A stretch of 49,162 nt of DNA from Candidatus Hydrogenedentota bacterium (GTDB lineage Bacteria; Hydrogenedentota; Hydrogenedentia; Hydrogenedentales; SLHB01): the NCBI GenBank assembly GCA_020848835.1, contig JADLHJ010000117.1, forward strand, positions 1 to 49,162. Reading direction: 5' to 3'. A program made the translations under genes and the position numbers. Positions 16,717-25,403 of this stretch are shown here, piece after piece; the first letter of the stretch is position 1; every line of letters begins with the position of its first letter. The notes under the pieces were generated by a model. It was given only the letters and a program-made list of their open reading frames with translations. It was not told where the DNA came from and ran no database searches.

Positions 16717-18059
16717 TGCGCCGTCTTTCGTTGCCGGTTCATTGCTTTGGCGATGCGAAACTCCTGCACCAGCGGAATGTGCGACGGGCACACATAGGTG
16801 CAGCAGCCGCATTCGAAACAGTCGTTGAGGTAAAACTCGGACTCCATCGCTTCATAAAGGCCGCGTTGCGCGAGCACGCCGAGCCGCGAAGGGTTCAACT
16901 GAATCGGGCACGCGTCAATGCAGTAGCCGCATTTAATGCAGGGATAAATCTTCGTGGGCCGTTTCGCGGTTTCCGCTCCCGTCAGCACCAGAATGCCCGT
17001 GATGCCTTTCGTAATGGGTATATCCAAATCGGCAACGGAATGCCCCGTCATCGGTCCGCCAAAGATGACTTGTACTGCATCGGGCTTCAGCCCCGCGTGT
17101 TTCAAGGCGAAGCTCAGCGGCGTGCCCAGCGCGACCATGTAGTTTCCGGGGTGCTCGACTCCCGGCCCAGTGATCGTAATTACCCGCTCAATCAGCCCTT
17201 GCCTGCGCGGCAGTATTTCCCCCAATTGCGCGAGCGTGGCCACGTTGAGTACTGCGACGCCAACGTCGGCAGGCGAGCCGCCGGAAGGTACTTCACGATC
17301 GAGTAAAGCTTTTATCAACAGCTTTTCCGCACCCTGCGGATACTGCGGTTTCAAAACCGAAATGACTGTCGTTGACGCCTTCTTCCGTGACTCATTTAGC
17401 GACTTTACCGCATCGAGCTTGTTGTCTTCCGTCGCGATAATTGCGCGTGTCGCGCCAACCGCCTTCTGCACAATCTGAATGCCCGCATGAATATCGTCCG
17501 CGCACTCAAGCATCACGCGGTGGTCCGTCGTTAAGTACGGTTCGCACTCGCATCCGTTCACGAGCACGGTGTCAATGCGCCTGCCTTCGGGCACGACCAG
17601 TTTCACATGCGTCGGAAACGCTGCGCCTCCCAACCCGACGACGCCAGTCTCGCGTACGGCCGCGACAAGTTCGTTGGGCGTCATCGCGTCCACGTCTTGG
17701 GGAGCGCTATACAGCACTTCCTGGCTGGCGCCCATATAAGTGTGAATCACGATCGCCGGTTGCATCTCGCCTCTTGAAGTCGGGCGGAGTTCGATACTGG
17801 CGACGACCCCCGTGACGGGCGCGTGCATGGGCACAGACATAAACCCGTTCGCTTTCGCGATCGGTTCGCCGCGCACGACCTCTTGCCCAACTTTCACGCA
17901 GGGAACCGAGGGCGATCCCGTGTGCTGCTGCAAGGGAACTACCAGCTCCGGCGCGAAGGGCAGGCGTCGGATTGGCAGCGCGCGCGTACTCTCCTTGTGC
18001 GCGGGCGGACGAATTCCTCGCGCGAAGGTCTTGGCGATATGTAGTAAACCTGCGGGCAT
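16713..18059 (-). CDS. rnfC: Rnf electron transport complex subunit C (NADH/FMN, two 4Fe-4S)
   Basis: 448 residues, peripheral cytoplasmic subunit that handles NAD(H) through FMN. The glycine-rich nucleotide region VGLGGAAFPTHVKL (about 141-154) and the FMN-side motif NGCECEPYLTTDH (168-180) are intact. So are two [4Fe-4S] sites: C374/C377/C380/C384 and C414/C417/C420/C424. A biotinyl-like barrel-sandwich segment with QHTGSPSVPCVKVGQEV lies near the N-terminus, as in the family. It starts 30 nt after the PFOR stop with no obvious ribosome site. Confidence 0.96.
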   Translation of the reverse strand: MPAGLLHIAKTFARGIRPPAHKESTRALPIRRLPFAPELVVPLQQHTGSPSVPCVKVGQEVVRGEPIAKANGFMSVPMHAPVTGVVASIELRPTSRGEMQPAIVIHTYMGASQEVLYSAPQDVDAMTPNELVAAVRETGVVGLGGAAFPTHVKLVVPEGRRIDTVLVNGCECEPYLTTDHRVMLECADDIHAGIQIVQKAVGATRAIIATEDNKLDAVKSLNESRKKASTTVISVLKPQYPQGAEKLLIKALLDREVPSGGSPADVGVAVLNVATLAQLGEILPRRQGLIERVITITGPGVEHPGNYMVALGTPLSFALKHAGLKPDAVQVIFGGPMTGHSVADLDIPITKGITGILVLTGAETAKRPTKIYPCIKCGYCIDACPIQLNPSRLGVLAQRGLYEAMESEFYLNDCFECGCCTYVCPSHIPLVQEFRIAKAMNRQRKTAQ

Positions 18060-18089
18060 GTTTATTAGTCGTTGCGAATTTAGTTCTCG

Positions 18090-21000
18090 CTACTGATATT
18101 TCTTCGCCCGTTTGATCAGTTTGTCGATATCTTTTTCCGAACGGTCCGCCGGCATTCCCGGATGAATCACCTGCGCCGTGCATTTTTCCGCGGCACGCAC
18201 GAGATCGCGGTATGGCCCGCCCTTTGGATCCTTGATATACGCTTTCTTCTGATCGTTGTATGCAAATATCTTCGCGTTGATCTTCATGCACTCATCGCAC
18301 GCGGTGCATTGCGCCGAGTCGATATGCGGCGCGACGTATCCGTTGCCGCCTGCGGGCGCGGCTGGCTTGGCGTTTGCCGGGGCCGGAGCTGACGCGGCAG
18401 CTCCTTCGGCAGCCGGCTCGGCGGCTGGCGCGATTAACGCTTCCATCGCGGCCATCGGGCCTCCACCGGCGAGTTCCATCAAACGCGACGCGAGACGGCC
18501 GACCATCTCGACGCGCACCTTCTGCGCGATCTCGTTCGGATCGATCTCCTTGCGGATACCGGCGACGGCCTTGAGCATGCGCCAGAAATTACGGCGCTCT
18601 TCGCAAGAGTTCACGACGATCTGCGACGGAATTACGCGGATTAGTTTCTGCTTCTTGTCTACCGCCCAGATGAACGGGAACTTGCCGGCGCGTTCTTCTT
18701 TTGGAATTTCGATGAATTCGTGCAAGGGCACCATGTTTTCGTTCCACGTATCGCGCGGCGCGGTGCGGAACTGTTTGCGGAAGCGGCCTTCGGTGACGGC
18801 GAAGTCTGCGAAGGTCATCGGTACTTGCAACTCCGCCTTGCTGCCGGTTTCGTCCACGTACGAAATCTTATAGGTCGGCCAATCGACTTCCATCTCGGGG
18901 TTGGCCTCAAGGTCGAAACACTCTGCGGGCGTGATGCCGCGATCCGGGTTGTATCGGTACACGGGATACGCGCGCGATTCGACCGCAAGCTTGCTCTGCA
19001 ACTGCGCAACGTCGTCGCCGATGCCGTGTTCGGGCATACAGGGCGCGTAGATGTTGAAGAGTGCGGGACGTCGCGCGTTGAGCCCGTCGATGAATCCTTC
19101 GATCAGGTGCGACGTGTTCGACATCGTCCCTTGCAGAATATAGGTCGTGCGGTGCGCCATGCCGATAAGGCCGATTTCCTTGCGGATTTCCTCTTTACCC
19201 TTGGTTGCTTTGCCGTACTGCGCCATGTCGGAAATCTGGCCCATGAAGCCGGATGTACAGGCCTGGCCGCCGGTGTTGGAGTACACCTGCGTGTCGAGCA
19301 CCAGGACTTTTACCGGTTTGCCGGTCATCATCATGCGCGACAAGTTCTGGAAGCCGATGTCGTACATCGAGCCGTCGCCGCCAACTGCGACAACCGGCGG
19401 GCACAGGTGAAATTCTTCTTCGGTGAATTGCTGCCAATTGAAATACGTGAAGAACTCATCGTGCCTCACGGGGTGGTACTCGCCTGCAAGTTCGAGTTCG
19501 GCCATGCGGATCGCTTTGAAGCCTTCCGCCATCTTCGCCATATGTCCTTCGAACACGCCCATAGCCATCGATGTCGAATCCTGGAACAGATGGTTGGCCC
19601 ACGGGAACGGATACGGATTGAAGGGATACGTCGATGCCCACACCGACGTGCAGCCCGTCGAGTTAATCATGCCCATCCGTGCGCGACCGCGTTTCGTTAC
19701 GCCTTCGGTGTATTGCCATTTCAAGAGCCGCAACTTATCGAGCAGGTGCGCGACCCACTTCAGCCAGTCTGCATCGATTGTTTTTCCAGTGTGATCGGAA
19801 TCGAGCGAGGCCGACAGGTTTGACAAGGTCACGTCTTTATCGCACAACGCATCCAGAGCGTGATCGATTGCCGTAATGTCGCTGAGATTCAAGGTATCCG
19901 CCATCTTCAGGCGAATGTGCGTTTCCAGCCTCTTGATCAACGCGTCAATGCGTTCTACCTGCTTCTTCACGCGCGGCTGCATCAGCGCCTCAACAGTGGC
20001 GGTAAACAAATGTACAACGGTCTTCTCGCCGCAACCCAGGCACGCGCCGTCGCCGCCCACGATGGATTTGAAGTTGCTCTTGTCGAGCAATAGCGTTTCC
20101 AGCGCGCCAATCTTTTCGTCGAGGCTTTCGATGCGGATATATTCGGGCGAGGTGGTCGGCAGGGACTGCCAGAAATCCCACTCCCGCGTCAGGCGGCCTG
20201 TACTCTCCGCCGACTGCGTCAGCGTGCGCAATGCGTCGTCTTCGCACACGCGAACACATTCGTTGCAGCCTTTGCACGCATACGGATCGACGGTGATCGA
20301 CAGCAAACCGCCACTGCCGACCGCGATTTTTTCGTGTTGAAGGAAATAGGGCTTTGAAATCGAGAAACGGAAATCGCCGAGTTCCTGAAGGAACCATTCA
20401 AATTCGGCGTCCAGTTCCGTTCGCGCATCGTCGTCTAGTTCGAGTGACGCCGGCGTATCCGCCACGGCGTCGCGGATCATGCGATTTACGTCCGCGCGTT
20501 CGCCTTCAACGGTCAGGCGCGCGCGCAGGATTTTTTCTGTGCTACGAACTGCGGCGCGCAATTGCTTCACGGCATGGCCGTTCTTCTCGACGCGTTTGAT
20601 GACCGCTTCGAATACTTCCGCGACCGAATTTACAAGCCCACTGATCGCGCTGTCCGGGCATACGGTGTAGCACTTGCCGCAGGCGGTGCAGTTTTCCGGC
20701 ACCCAATTCGGATGTTCAAAGCGAATCTGCGTCATGTCGCGGAACACGCCTGTCGCGACGGGAATCATGCTCAGTCCGATGAAAGGATCGACGATATTGT
20801 CATTGCCGCGGCCCGTGACATAGAAATTGCCGGTCTGTTCCCAGAAGCGATGGATGTCTGTCGCGCGCGACTCGCCAGCGGGCAGTTCTTTCAGCGGCGC
20901 GGGCAGCAGCGGGGCCGTTCGCGGGTTGCCGTTTGCAGGCGCGGACAGGCGCTTTTCCGTGATTTCCTTTACTTCGACAAAACCGCGTTGCACAACGCGG

Positions 21001-23048
21001 ATATTGCCTTCGACGACGCGCGCGCCTTTTCCGCCGAATTTCTTTTCGAGCTGCGCGCGGATTGCTTTGAACAAAGTCTCTTCGGTCAGCTTCGCCTGTT
21101 CCATCACGTGCGACGCCGCGAAGAACGCGCCCTGGAATGCGATACCCTGCATGCGGAATTGCAGTTCGGGGTCGCCGGCTTCTTCGCGCGCGATCTTGAA
21201 CGCGTCAAGGTAGAACACGCGGATGTTGTTGTCGATGATGATCTGTTGAAACCGCTGCGGGATGGATTGCCATGCGGCTTCCGCCGTTTCCAGATCGCTC
21301 TGAATGATAAACACGCCGCCTTTTTTCAGGCCGGCGAGCGGGTTCGAGTGGTGAAATACGTTCGGGTCCGGCGACAGCACAACGTCTACATAGAAATATT
21401 CGCAGTTGATGCGAATCGGTTCCGGCGCGGCCGAAAGGTAATACGTCGTCGGTTGCCCTTTCTTCTCCGAACCGTACTTCGGGTTCGCTTTCACGTGCAG
21501 GTTCAGCAGATCGAACAACGTCATCGCCAGGTTCTTACCTGTGGTGATCGCGCCCCATCCGCCAATCGAGTGCATGCGAACCGTGATGCAATCCTTCGGC
21601 ATCAGGTTCGGATTCTCGCTGCCGCGAATCGCCAGGTCCTTGATGCGCGGATATCCGTCGAGAATTTCCTGCTGGTATATTTCCTGTTTCGGCGTGTAGG
21701 CCTTGTCGCGCACGAAATCGACGCTGAGGTAATAGAAACGTTTCTTCGCGCCACCTTCGATCATGTTTTCGATTGCGGCGATGAGTCCTTCTGGTTGCAG
21801 GTCGCGGCTACCCAGTCCGAAGGAACCGGAATACAGCGGCGGCACATCTTCCGGTTTGCGGTATACGGGATGATCTGGGAATGGCGACGCGCCTTTTCCG
21901 GCGCGGCCGTTTTCGACGCTCTTGCCGATTGCCGCGCGAATTTCGCGGATAAGGGGCAGGTCTTCGGCGAGCGGTTGGTCTGTGCGTTCCAGCACCGCGA
22001 CGCCCTTGCGACCCGCGAGAATCTTGCACACCAGATCGCCCGGGAAGGGGCGGAACATCGTCATGTTCACCACGCCGACCTTAATACCGCGCGTCTGGCG
22101 CAAGTAGTCCGCGACTGCTTCCGCGCTGCTGACGACACTGCCTTGTCCCAAGATTACGTACTCTGCGTCTTCCATACGATACGTTGCGACGCGGCTATAA
22201 CGGCGGCCGGTGAGTTTGTAAAACTCCTCCATCGCCTGCTCGGTAATATCGTTGATGTGATCGAAGAAGAAGGGCCTTTGCGCGGCCACGCTTTGCATGT
22301 ACGAATCCTGGTTCTGCACGACGCCGACCATGACGGGATTGTCTACATCCCATACTTCGGGGATTCGGCGGCGCGTCGAACCGAAGATGATCCGTTGCGC
22401 AGGCGTCGGCGTGTCGATGATGTCGCTCGGCGAACCGAGATACTCGCGAATCAATTCACGTTCGGGGACCATCATCGATTCGATCAGGTGCGTGGTGAGG
22501 AAGCCGTCCTGCGCGACGATGCCCGGATTCAACGAGAGCTCGGCAATCTTGTGCGCGATGATATTGAGGTCGCAGACTTCCTGACCGGATTTTCCGAAGA
22601 CCTGAAAGAAACCAGTGTCATCGATGCAATGATAATCATCGTGGCCCGCGTGCACGTTCAGCGTCGCCTTCGTCATCGCGCGGCAACCCATGTTCAACAC
22701 ATAGGTCAAGCGCTTGCCCACTGCCGCGTAGAGCGATTCGTGCATGTACGCGATGCCCTGGCCGGACGAGAAATTCGCCGCGCGCAGGCCTGTCATCGAA
22801 AGACCCGCAGTCACTGCGGCTGCTGCGTGTTCGCCTTCGGGCTCAATGAAAATCAGCGGTCGCCCGGAGATGTTCACGTGGCCCGCCGCCGCCGCCTCCG
22901 CCCAGTATTCGCCCATCTGCGTGGATGGCGTGATCGGATACGCGCCCGCGCCGTCGGTCGATTCCCGCTCGCACATGATCACGGCGGTATTGCCGTCCAT
23001 TGCGTCGCGCGTGCCCGGATACTTGAATTGTGGTTCGCTATGCTTCAT
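18090..23048 (-). CDS. Giant pyruvate:ferredoxin oxidoreductase-type enzyme with C-terminal ferredoxin domain
   Basis: 1652 residues; classical single-chain NifJ/PFOR is about 1170-1200. Order: pyrimidine-binding domain I (about 15-255, YPITPST, E73, R123), domain II (about 285-430), gamma-type domain III (about 485-695, MHSIGGWGAITTG), two [4Fe-4S] motifs (C787/790/793/797 and C925/928/931/935) and the TPP domain. The TPP domain has C1003/C1006, C1133 and C1337 as proximal-cluster ligands, GDGSMYDIG (1225-1233) and YSNTGGQ (1256-1262). Unusual features are about 128 residues between the two ferredoxin clusters, about 125 residues between C1006 and C1133, and an Ala/Pro linker (about 1540-1570). 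The linker leads to an extra ferredoxin-like module (C1581/1584/1587/1623). It decarboxylates pyruvate or a related 2-oxoacid to acyl-CoA, reducing ferredoxin. The ATG overlaps the rnfB stop (ATGA). Substrate is not proven. Confidence 0.93.
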   Translation of the reverse strand: MKHSEPQFKYPGTRDAMDGNTAVIMCERESTDGAGAYPITPSTQMGEYWAEAAAAGHVNISGRPLIFIEPEGEHAAAAVTAGLSMTGLRAANFSSGQGIAYMHESLYAAVGKRLTYVLNMGCRAMTKATLNVHAGHDDYHCIDDTGFFQVFGKSGQEVCDLNIIAHKIAELSLNPGIVAQDGFLTTHLIESMMVPERELIREYLGSPSDIIDTPTPAQRIIFGSTRRRIPEVWDVDNPVMVGVVQNQDSYMQSVAAQRPFFFDHINDITEQAMEEFYKLTGRRYSRVATYRMEDAEYVILGQGSVVSSAEAVADYLRQTRGIKVGVVNMTMFRPFPGDLVCKILAGRKGVAVLERTDQPLAEDLPLIREIRAAIGKSVENGRAGKGASPFPDHPVYRKPEDVPPLYSGSFGLGSRDLQPEGLIAAIENMIEGGAKKRFYYLSVDFVRDKAYTPKQEIYQQEILDGYPRIKDLAIRGSENPNLMPKDCITVRMHSIGGWGAITTGKNLAMTLFDLLNLHVKANPKYGSEKKGQPTTYYLSAAPEPIRINCEYFYVDVVLSPDPNVFHHSNPLAGLKKGGVFIIQSDLETAEAAWQSIPQRFQQIIIDNNIRVFYLDAFKIAREEAGDPELQFRMQGIAFQGAFFAASHVMEQAKLTEETLFKAIRAQLEKKFGGKGARVVEGNIRVVQRGFVEVKEITEKRLSAPANGNPRTAPLLPAPLKELPAGESRATDIHRFWEQTGNFYVTGRGNDNIVDPFIGLSMIPVATGVFRDMTQIRFEHPNWVPENCTACGKCYTVCPDSAISGLVNSVAEVFEAVIKRVEKNGHAVKQLRAAVRSTEKILRARLTVEGERADVNRMIRDAVADTPASLELDDDARTELDAEFEWFLQELGDFRFSISKPYFLQHEKIAVGSGGLLSITVDPYACKGCNECVRVCEDDALRTLTQSAESTGRLTREWDFWQSLPTTSPEYIRIESLDEKIGALETLLLDKSNFKSIVGGDGACLGCGEKTVVHLFTATVEALMQPRVKKQVERIDALIKRLETHIRLKMADTLNLSDITAIDHALDALCDKDVTLSNLSASLDSDHTGKTIDADWLKWVAHLLDKLRLLKWQYTEGVTKRGRARMGMINSTGCTSVWASTYPFNPYPFPWANHLFQDSTSMAMGVFEGHMAKMAEGFKAIRMAELELAGEYHPVRHDEFFTYFNWQQFTEEEFHLCPPVVAVGGDGSMYDIGFQNLSRMMMTGKPVKVLVLDTQVYSNTGGQACTSGFMGQISDMAQYGKATKGKEEIRKEIGLIGMAHRTTYILQGTMSNTSHLIEGFIDGLNARRPALFNIYAPCMPEHGIGDDVAQLQSKLAVESRAYPVYRYNPDRGITPAECFDLEANPEMEVDWPTYKISYVDETGSKAELQVPMTFADFAVTEGRFRKQFRTAPRDTWNENMVPLHEFIEIPKEERAGKFPFIWAVDKKQKLIRVIPSQIVVNSCEERRNFWRMLKAVAGIRKEIDPNEIAQKVRVEMVGRLASRLMELAGGGPMAAMEALIAPAAEPAAEGAAASAPAPANAKPAAPAGGNGYVAPHIDSAQCTACDECMKINAKIFAYNDQKKAYIKDPKGGPYRDLVRAAEKCTAQVIHPGMPADRSEKDIDKLIKRAKKYQ

Positions 23049-23833
23049 GACTTTGCCTCGGTTCCGGCGCTTGATGTTCGGTGCGCCGCACTCGTTCCAT
23101 TTGTCCCATTCGCTTTCGGCTTGACCGGTAGCGACGATTTCCGCGTGATATGTTTTGCCTCGGCACCTTTGACCGGCCCGAGTTTCTCGTCAATCCACAC
23201 GATTGCGCCGGTCGGGCAACCATGAATCGCGTCCCGTGCGCCTGCGTGGTTCTGGGTGTAATCGACAACCGCCAGGTTGTCCTTGATGCACACAACGCCT
23301 GGCGCGTCCGCGGCGCATCGCCCACAACCGTTGCACGCCACTTCGCATTCCGCTTCGGCGGCCTCGCCGTGTTGCAGGCTCTTGCACGCGACCCATAGGC
23401 GGTGGCTTATCGGATGGATTGAGAAAAGTTGTTTTGGGCACACCGTGACGCAGTCGCCGCATGCCGTACATTTCGACTCGTCCACAACCGGCAGGCCGTG
23501 TTCGTTCATGGTTATCGCGCCAAACTCGCAGACGCGCGCGCAATCACCCAAGCCCAGACACCCCCACGCGCAGCCTTTTCCCCCGCCACCAACCAGCGCT
23601 GCCGCGCGGCATGTGCCCAGTCCCTCATAACGTGCGCGCGTCCACGCAACATTAGAACCGCCAGCACACGCGAGCCGTGCAACCAGCTTTTCTCCATTGG
23701 CAGACAACTTGGGGACTATGCCGTCGGCGTGGGACTCGTCTAGATAAAAGAACTTTCGGTTGGCAAACGCGAGCGACAGCGCCGCAGCGCCGCCGATTCC
23801 CGCCATGACTAAGCCAGCCAGAAGTAAATTCAT
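23045..23833 (-). CDS. rnfB: Rnf electron transport complex subunit B, reduced cluster set
   Basis: 262 residues from the ATG at 23833: one N-terminal membrane anchor (about 2-24), then ferredoxin modules. The first pair of clusters is complete (C88, C92, C98, C102 with C122, C125, C128, C132). In the second pair, CNGCGRC (C167/170/173) plus the late C206-Pro gives one cluster. The fourth Cys of the first motif is A177, and the CxxCxxC of the second motif is replaced by TQNHAGARDAIHG, so a whole cluster is lost. The N-terminal Fe-S domain with CGxCGxxxC, standard just after the anchor, is also missing. The C-terminal tail is Thr/Ser/Lys-rich. It is the first gene of the block, overlapping the PFOR start, about 80 nt downstream of a predicted sigma-54 start site. 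Its role is accepting ferredoxin electrons. Confidence 0.9.
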   Translation of the reverse strand: MNLLLAGLVMAGIGGAAALSLAFANRKFFYLDESHADGIVPKLSANGEKLVARLACAGGSNVAWTRARYEGLGTCRAAALVGGGGKGCAWGCLGLGDCARVCEFGAITMNEHGLPVVDESKCTACGDCVTVCPKQLFSIHPISHRLWVACKSLQHGEAAEAECEVACNGCGRCAADAPGVVCIKDNLAVVDYTQNHAGARDAIHGCPTGAIVWIDEKLGPVKGAEAKHITRKSSLPVKPKANGTNGTSAAHRTSSAGTEAKS

Positions 23834-23924
23834 CTGTTGTTCCGTTCCGTTGCTTGCTGTCACTTCCGAAGTGTTGAGCGCGGCAAGCGAGAGGAGTTTG
23901 TGCCCCCCGAGTCTGAAAACGAAT

Positions 23925-23938
23925 GCAACAACGGTGCC
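23925..23938 (-). promoter_or_regulatory. Predicted sigma-54 promoter (-24/-12) of the rnfB-PFOR-rnfCDEA operon
   Basis: On the minus strand AGGCAC, a 5-nt spacer and TTGCA give the diagnostic GG-N10-GC (GG at 23938-23937, GC at 23926-23925). Only the first base of TGGCAC differs from consensus and the -12 TTGC is perfect. The start site would be near 23914, leaving about an 80-nt leader before rnfB. A sigma-54 activator gene is carried at the distal end of the same block. Confidence 0.72.
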
Positions 23939-23954
23939 TAGCCCAATGAGGAAT

Positions 23955-23988
23955 ATTCTGTCAGGCCTTTAGACGATCTGTACAGAAT
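23955..23988. promoter_or_regulatory. Inverted repeat upstream of the sigma-54 promoter, candidate activator site
   Basis: ATTCTGT (23955-23961) and ACAGAAT (23982-23988) are inverted arms. Inside the second arm is the 10-bp palindrome TCTGTACAGA (23977-23986). They lie about 20-50 bp upstream of the -24 element, closer than most enhancer sites, in the intergenic region shared with the divergent Gfo/Idh gene. The rest of this 347-bp gap (23834-24180) shows nothing else I can name. Confidence 0.4.
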
Positions 23989-24180
23989 TTTCACCGAAAA
24001 ATACGAATACCCCGCAATACCTGACCTCCACGAGCTGAAACATGACCAAAAGACTCGTGTTTGCACACCTGTGCGCAGGACAATTGTGTCATGTCTCCGC
24101 AGCGTACACCCACACTTCTCAATCGCAATTTGCCTGCTGTGACGCTATGCTGCGGGCGCAAAACTCGGAGGGTCTTAGCG

Positions 24181-25245
24181 GTGATTAACCGAAGGTCATT
24201 TATCCAATCTGCGACAGGGGCCTGCGCGGCCGCGGCCTTTGGGCACGCGGCGGAACCACCGGCGAAACTGCGCTGCGGTATCCTCGGTATCGACCACGCA
24301 CACGGCCTGGACGTCCTCGAGGTCCTGGCAAAGTCCCCGGATTTCGAACTCGCCGGCGTGCACGAACCGGATGAAGCGGTTCGCGCGCGATTCAAGGATA
24401 TGCCGGCGGCGAAAGACGTGCGTTGGTTGAATAAGGACGAACTCCTGCGCGACATATCCATTCGAATGGTCGCGATCGAGAGCGGCGTGCCGCGCCTGCT
24501 CGAACTGGCGCGCGCCGCAGTAGACGCCGGCAAGCACGTACATATCGACAAACCCGCCGGCGCGTCACTCCCAGAGTTCGCGTCGCTGCTTAAGGCCGCG
24601 GAAGAAAAAAAACTGCTGGTGCAGATGGGGTATATGTTTCGCTACAACCCCGGTTTTGACTTCGTCCGGCGCGCCGTAAAGGAGCATTGGCTCGGAGACG
24701 TTTACGCGATTTCCGCGAGCATGTGCACTGAACTCGATGACACCAAACGCCAGCGCATCGCGCAGTATCGCGGCGGCGTGATGTTCGAACTTGGGTGCCA
24801 TCTGATCGACATGATTGTTTTGTTGCTCGGCGCGCCAACAAAGGTGACACCCTACCTCCGGCATGACGGGCCGCAAAGCGACAAGCTCGCAGACAACGCC
24901 CTGGCGGTCCTTGAATATCCGCGCGCACTAGTCACAGTCGAGTCCGCGGCAATGGAACCAGGGGCATTCGCCACGCGCCGATTCAAGATCGCGGGAACGA
25001 ACGGTTCGATTGTGTTGAATCCGCTTGAACCGCCTGCCGCACAACTGGCGTTACACAAGCCCGCCGGCGGTTACGAGAAGGGAAGCCATGCCGTAAACTT
25101 CGACGATCTTGAACGTCACGTGCTTGATTTCGCAGATTTTGCTGCGTGTATTCGCGGCGATCGCGCCTTTGTTTATACGAAAGAGCACGATCTGCTCGTA
25201 CAGCAGACCGTGCTCTTGGCGAGCGAAATGCCGGCTGCACAGTAG
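24181..25245 (+). CDS. Tat-exported Gfo/Idh/MocA family oxidoreductase
   Basis: 354 residues. The start is GTG at 24181, supported by GGAGGG 8 nt upstream; a longer reading from 24061 is less likely. The N-terminus INRRSFIQSATGACAAAAFG is a twin-arginine signal, so the protein is folded with its cofactor before export. The Rossmann domain GILGIDHAHGLDV (about 33-45) is followed by IDKPAGAS, which replaces the usual EKP. The catalytic-side helix GGVMFELGCHLIDM carries the conserved H and D. Members are NAD(P)-linked dehydrogenases or hydride-recycling glycosidases acting on sugars; the substrate is unknown. It is divergent from the rnfB operon. Confidence 0.88.
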   Translation: MINRRSFIQSATGACAAAAFGHAAEPPAKLRCGILGIDHAHGLDVLEVLAKSPDFELAGVHEPDEAVRARFKDMPAAKDVRWLNKDELLRDISIRMVAIESGVPRLLELARAAVDAGKHVHIDKPAGASLPEFASLLKAAEEKKLLVQMGYMFRYNPGFDFVRRAVKEHWLGDVYAISASMCTELDDTKRQRIAQYRGGVMFELGCHLIDMIVLLLGAPTKVTPYLRHDGPQSDKLADNALAVLEYPRALVTVESAAMEPGAFATRRFKIAGTNGSIVLNPLEPPAAQLALHKPAGGYEKGSHAVNFDDLERHVLDFADFAACIRGDRAFVYTKEHDLLVQQTVLLASEMPAAQ

Positions 25246-25403
25246 CCGGTACGCTTATTCTCCAGAGAAAGTATTAGCCCTAATACATCTTCTCGTCCGA
25301 TTTTCATTGTGCGTTTTTCGGATGTGGACTAGAATAAAGAAGCTGCGTGGAAGAACTGTGGGGCTGCGACTTGATGAGCGGTGGGCGAACGGGAGTTCGC
25401 GCC

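Noticed and set aside
20562..23225. An open frame of 887 codons on the plus strand opposite PFOR
   Set aside because: It lies antisense to a clearly conserved gene; composition is Arg/His/Val-rich with no domain, as expected for the complementary frame of a G+C-rich gene.
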